A DNA stretch of 64,000 nt from contig CAVTBJ010000012.1 of the NCBI GenBank assembly GCA_963732925.1, forward strand, positions 806,001 to 870,000, written 5' to 3'. Positions 61,710 through 64,000 of the stretch are shown in pieces. The first letter of the stretch is position 1; every line of letters begins with the position of its first letter. The notes beneath the pieces are model-generated. The model was not told the DNA's origin. It was given only the letters and a program-made list of their open reading frames with translations, and did not search any database. Source of the stretch: DASZRZ01 sp963732925 (GTDB taxonomy: Bacteria > Acidobacteriota > Terriglobia > Terriglobales > Acidobacteriaceae). A program made the translations under genes and the position numbers.

Positions 61710-63520
61710 ATGGAAACCCCTTTGCCACCGGCCGCTTCGCGAGGGCTTGCCGCGCGGCAGCCGCAGAGAAGCGCCTCCGGACAGGCGATAACGAACTCGT
61801 TTCCTTTTTGGGGCCTTCCCCTGCTGGTGGCGGGCGTCACTTTCCTGACCTACTCGGCAAGCCTGGGTTTCGGATTTGTATATGACGACCGGGTACAAAT
61901 CCTGAACAATCCGTGGCTGGAATCCTGGAAGTACGTTGCCCGCTATTTTTCTGAGAGCAGCTCGGCCTTTACAGGGACTCCGGGAGGGGCGTTCTGGCGG
62001 CCTCTGTTTCTGCTCTGGATGCTGGCGAACCGTACCATCTTTGGGTTGCAGCCCTGGGGCTGGCATCTGACCACCGTGGTCCTGCATAGCATGGCCGCGG
62101 TTCTGGTTTACCTGCTCGCCCGGCGCATTCTGGGCGACCGTTTTCTGGCAGCCTTCGCCGCCTTGCTCTTCGGCGTTTATCCCACCACGATTGAAAGCGC
62201 CGCCTGGGTTGCCGGTGTCACGGACCCTCTCATGGCGGTCTTTCTGTTGTCTGCATTCCTGGTGTACCTGAAAGCGTGGGACCTGCAGTCGCGCCACGTC
62301 CGCGCTCTGTCCCTAGTGCTGTACGTACTCGCACTCATGTGCAAAGAGACTGCCGTGGTGTTGCCGCTGCTGGTGCTGGGACATGCCTGGCTCTACCGTG
62401 CGGAAGTTCCACAAGAAGTGGCTGGCGCGAACCGCAGCAGCGTCCGAACCGTGCTGCGGTCGTTTCTGCCGTATGCGGCATTTACGGGAATCTATCTGGT
62501 GGAGCGCGGACTGGTTTTGTCCACGGGAGAGCTTCCGCCGGCAGCTACCGGAACCAGAGCCATGCTGCTTACCTGGCCCAAGCTGCTCTGGTTCGATCTG
62601 CGCTTGCTGTTCCTGCCGAATCTGGTCAGCCCGCATTACAACCTGAGAGCGCAGCAGCAGTTTACAGTGTTGGGCGTGCTGGTTCCGGCAACGGCGTTGC
62701 TGGTTCTGTTCGCGGTCGTGGTGTGGGCTCTGCGGAAGGTTTCTCCGGAATTGCGCCGTCAGCTCGGCTTCGCGCTGCTCTGGATCGTTGTGCCCGTTTT
62801 GCCGGCGATGTACATCCGCCCCATGGCATCGGGGGACTTCGCGCACATCCGCTACCTCTATCTCTCCACAATCGGGCTGGCTTTTCTGGCGGCAACCCTG
62901 ATTGGGCGGATTCCGGAATGGAAAGATCGCATTCTGGACCGTCCCGGGCTGCAGGTTGCCATCGCCGCAGTGCTTCTGCTGGGAGCTGGCCTGTTGACGC
63001 TGAAGAACGAGCCCTACTGGCGCGACAATTTCACGCTGTTCGCTCACGCCGCCGAAGTTGCCCCCGGAATGCCCGCGCGCGGACCAATTACGCGGTCGAA
63101 CTGGGACAACGCCGGCAGTTTGAGCAGTCGGTCGAGCAGTTCCAGAAGGCGCTCGAAATTGAACCGGACCTCTGGTATGCCAATGTGGACCTCGGCTACA
63201 CCTACTACCTGATGGGCCGCTACGATGACGCCATCCACTGGATGAAGCGGGGGACGGAACTGAATTCCCGGGATGCCAACCAGTACACCTTTCTGGCGGC
63301 GGCGGAGGTCCGGGCGGGACGGCTGGACCAGGCAGCGCAGGCAATGCGGTCCGCGATCGAGCGTGCGCCCAGCGCTCCCTCCTATCACTACGCGCTGGGT
63401 TTGATTCTGGAAAAAGAAGGCAAGCCCCAGGAGGCGCGACAGGCCTTCCGCGAAGAACTCGAGGTTGATCCCGGCAATGCCTTGGCGCGGGCGAAGCTGG
63501 ACGCGGGAAAAACCCAGTAG
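61710..63520 (+). CDS. TMTC-like membrane protein with C-terminal TPRs, one-base frameshift
   Basis: An N-terminal glycosyltransferase-C-like membrane region of about ten helices opens with FGFVYDDRVQILNNPWL, the Asp-Asp loop typical of TMTC/protein O-mannosyltransferase-like proteins. Later come PSTIESAAWVAG-like (YPTTIESAAWVAGV) and KETAVVLPLLVLGHAW blocks. After about residue 450 a TPR domain follows (YANVDLGYTYYLMGRYDDAI, ALGLILEKEGKPQEARQAF). The frame breaks near 63068: the first reads PGMPARGP, while the normal PGNARARTNYAVELG is one base away (a missing A). The corrected length is about 603 residues. TAGGTT ends 6 bases before the ATG. Confidence 0.85.
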
Positions 63521-63632
63521 GGCAAAGCTGGGCTGTGGATCGAACCGGCAGTTTAAGGAGCCTGGTCGGGGAAGGATCGGTATCCATCAAGCTTCCAAAA
63601 TCTGCAACAAACTTTTCTCAACAGCAAACCCT

Positions 63633-63670
63633 ACAAAAAAAGAAAAGGAGCAGCAGTTGCCTGCTGCTCC
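63633..63670 (-). terminator. Strong terminator of the pilin gene
   Basis: Read on the minus strand, a perfect 10-bp stem GGAGCAGCAG/CTGCTGCTCC with a 4-base loop is followed by TTTTCTTTTTTTG. It lies 38 bases after the pilin stop codon. Confidence 0.92.
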
Positions 63671-63708
63671 TGGCTTGTACCCTCCCCCAGGTACTTGCCA
63701 AACCTAAC

Positions 63709-64000
63709 TTACTGCAGAGTGTTGGTGGTCGTAGGATCAGGACAAGGCGAAGAGATATCAGCAGCCGCATCGTAGCGGATGACGCCTGTCTGGTCGGAAC
63801 AGAACGAGCGCTGGCCGGTCGTGCCACGGTTGTCCGGATTGGCAATTACGTCGTAAGTGACATTGGTGGTGCCAGTGCCAGCCGTCGTAAGGTTTCCGAC
63901 CGCAAAGTTGTAACCGCTTTTCGAACCCGATGAAAGTACAGCGTCGATCAGGAGCGAGTTGGTCGGATCCGCCGAAGTTCCGGTGCCGCCCAACGAGGTC
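63709..64000 (-). CDS. Type IV pilin, C-terminal part (gene continues beyond window)
   Basis: The last 96 residues of a type IV pilin, open to the window edge. The order LGGTGTSADPTNSLLIDAVL, GSKSGYNFAVGN, VTYDVIANP, GTTGQRSFCSDQTGVIRYD is the usual end of acidobacterial PilA-like pilins: a globular beta-sheet with a late Cys pair (SFCSDQ and SPCPD). The N-terminal pilin helix and cleavage site lie outside. A strong terminator and the adjacent assembly genes support a highly expressed pilus subunit. Confidence 0.85.
   Translation of the reverse strand, partial: TSLGGTGTSADPTNSLLIDAVLSSGSKSGYNFAVGNLTTAGTGTTNVTYDVIANPDNRGTTGQRSFCSDQTGVIRYDAAADISSPCPDPTTTNTLQ

Overview
The window looks like a chromosomal segment of an Acidobacteriota bacterium, probably from the soil Terriglobia/Koribacter-like part of the phylum. 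This is inferred from high GC content, a secreted von Willebrand A protein of the acidobacterial type (43798-44742), a DUF5715 protein, an acidobacterial-style type IV pilin end, a B-type succinate dehydrogenase, and many GTG/TTG starts. There is no phage, transposase, CRISPR array or rRNA operon. Two tRNAs are present: Ala-CGC and Leu-UAG.

Layout. 1-12.9 kb: aldo/keto reductase (cut by the window edge), DEAD-box helicase, malate synthase, a secreted mutarotase-like protein, a GNAT acetyltransferase, tRNA-Ala, ribA converging on a DUF2520 oxidoreductase, a secreted propeller protein, an RraA-like aldolase, a NUDIX hydrolase and a cold-shock protein. 12.9-23.9 kb: DNA polymerase X, membrane proteins, a YWTD propeller, a broken desaturase followed by a terminator and a histidine kinase/response regulator pair, a BON protein, a metallo-hydrolase, an intact desaturase and a TerB-like protein. 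23.9-38 kb: glnE and a TCA-cycle block (icd, mdh, then sdhC-sdhA-sdhB on the minus strand), with a hydrolase, two cyclophilins and a DUF5715 protein between. 38-51 kb: GAF and receiver-like proteins, xseB, a homocysteine methyltransferase/MTHFR fusion, a propeller lipoprotein, a MoaD-MoaE fusion, the VWA protein, an Hfq-like Sm protein, suhB, tRNA-Leu, an SMP-30 lactonase, an MHS transporter, erpA and a DUF4396 protein. 51-61.6 kb: one long minus-strand run (ABC ATPase, permease, TPR anchor, LolA, PilC, PilB, PilM, PilN, PilO, PilP/GspC-like, pseudopilin), a type IV pilus/type II secretion-like assembly locus. 61.7-64 kb: a TMTC-like membrane TPR protein and the 3' end of a type IV pilin gene with a strong terminator.

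The genes fit an aerobic heterotroph: TCA and glyoxylate enzymes (malate synthase, Icd, MDH, SDH), nitrogen control through GlnE, and molybdopterin, riboflavin, Fe-S and methionine metabolism. The envelope carries many secreted beta-propeller proteins.

Two things stand out. First, five genes (desaturase, icd, a cyclophilin, pilB, the TMTC-like gene) each need one or two single-base frame changes to give a normal protein. Several are housekeeping genes, so assembly or sequencing indels are the simplest explanation, though the desaturase could be a real pseudogene. In addition, icd has no stop codon in any frame before mdh, so once the indel is corrected icd and mdh read as one fused polypeptide. 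Second, several genes have a TATAAT-like hexamer ending exactly 6 nt before the start codon and no ribosome binding site, the signature of leaderless transcription. No clearly new multi-gene system is visible. The best candidates for new biology are two short membrane-protein ORFs in and after the sdh operon, the icd-mdh readthrough, promoter-embedded inverted repeats at aceB, ribA and 41.15 kb, and a structured leader before icd.
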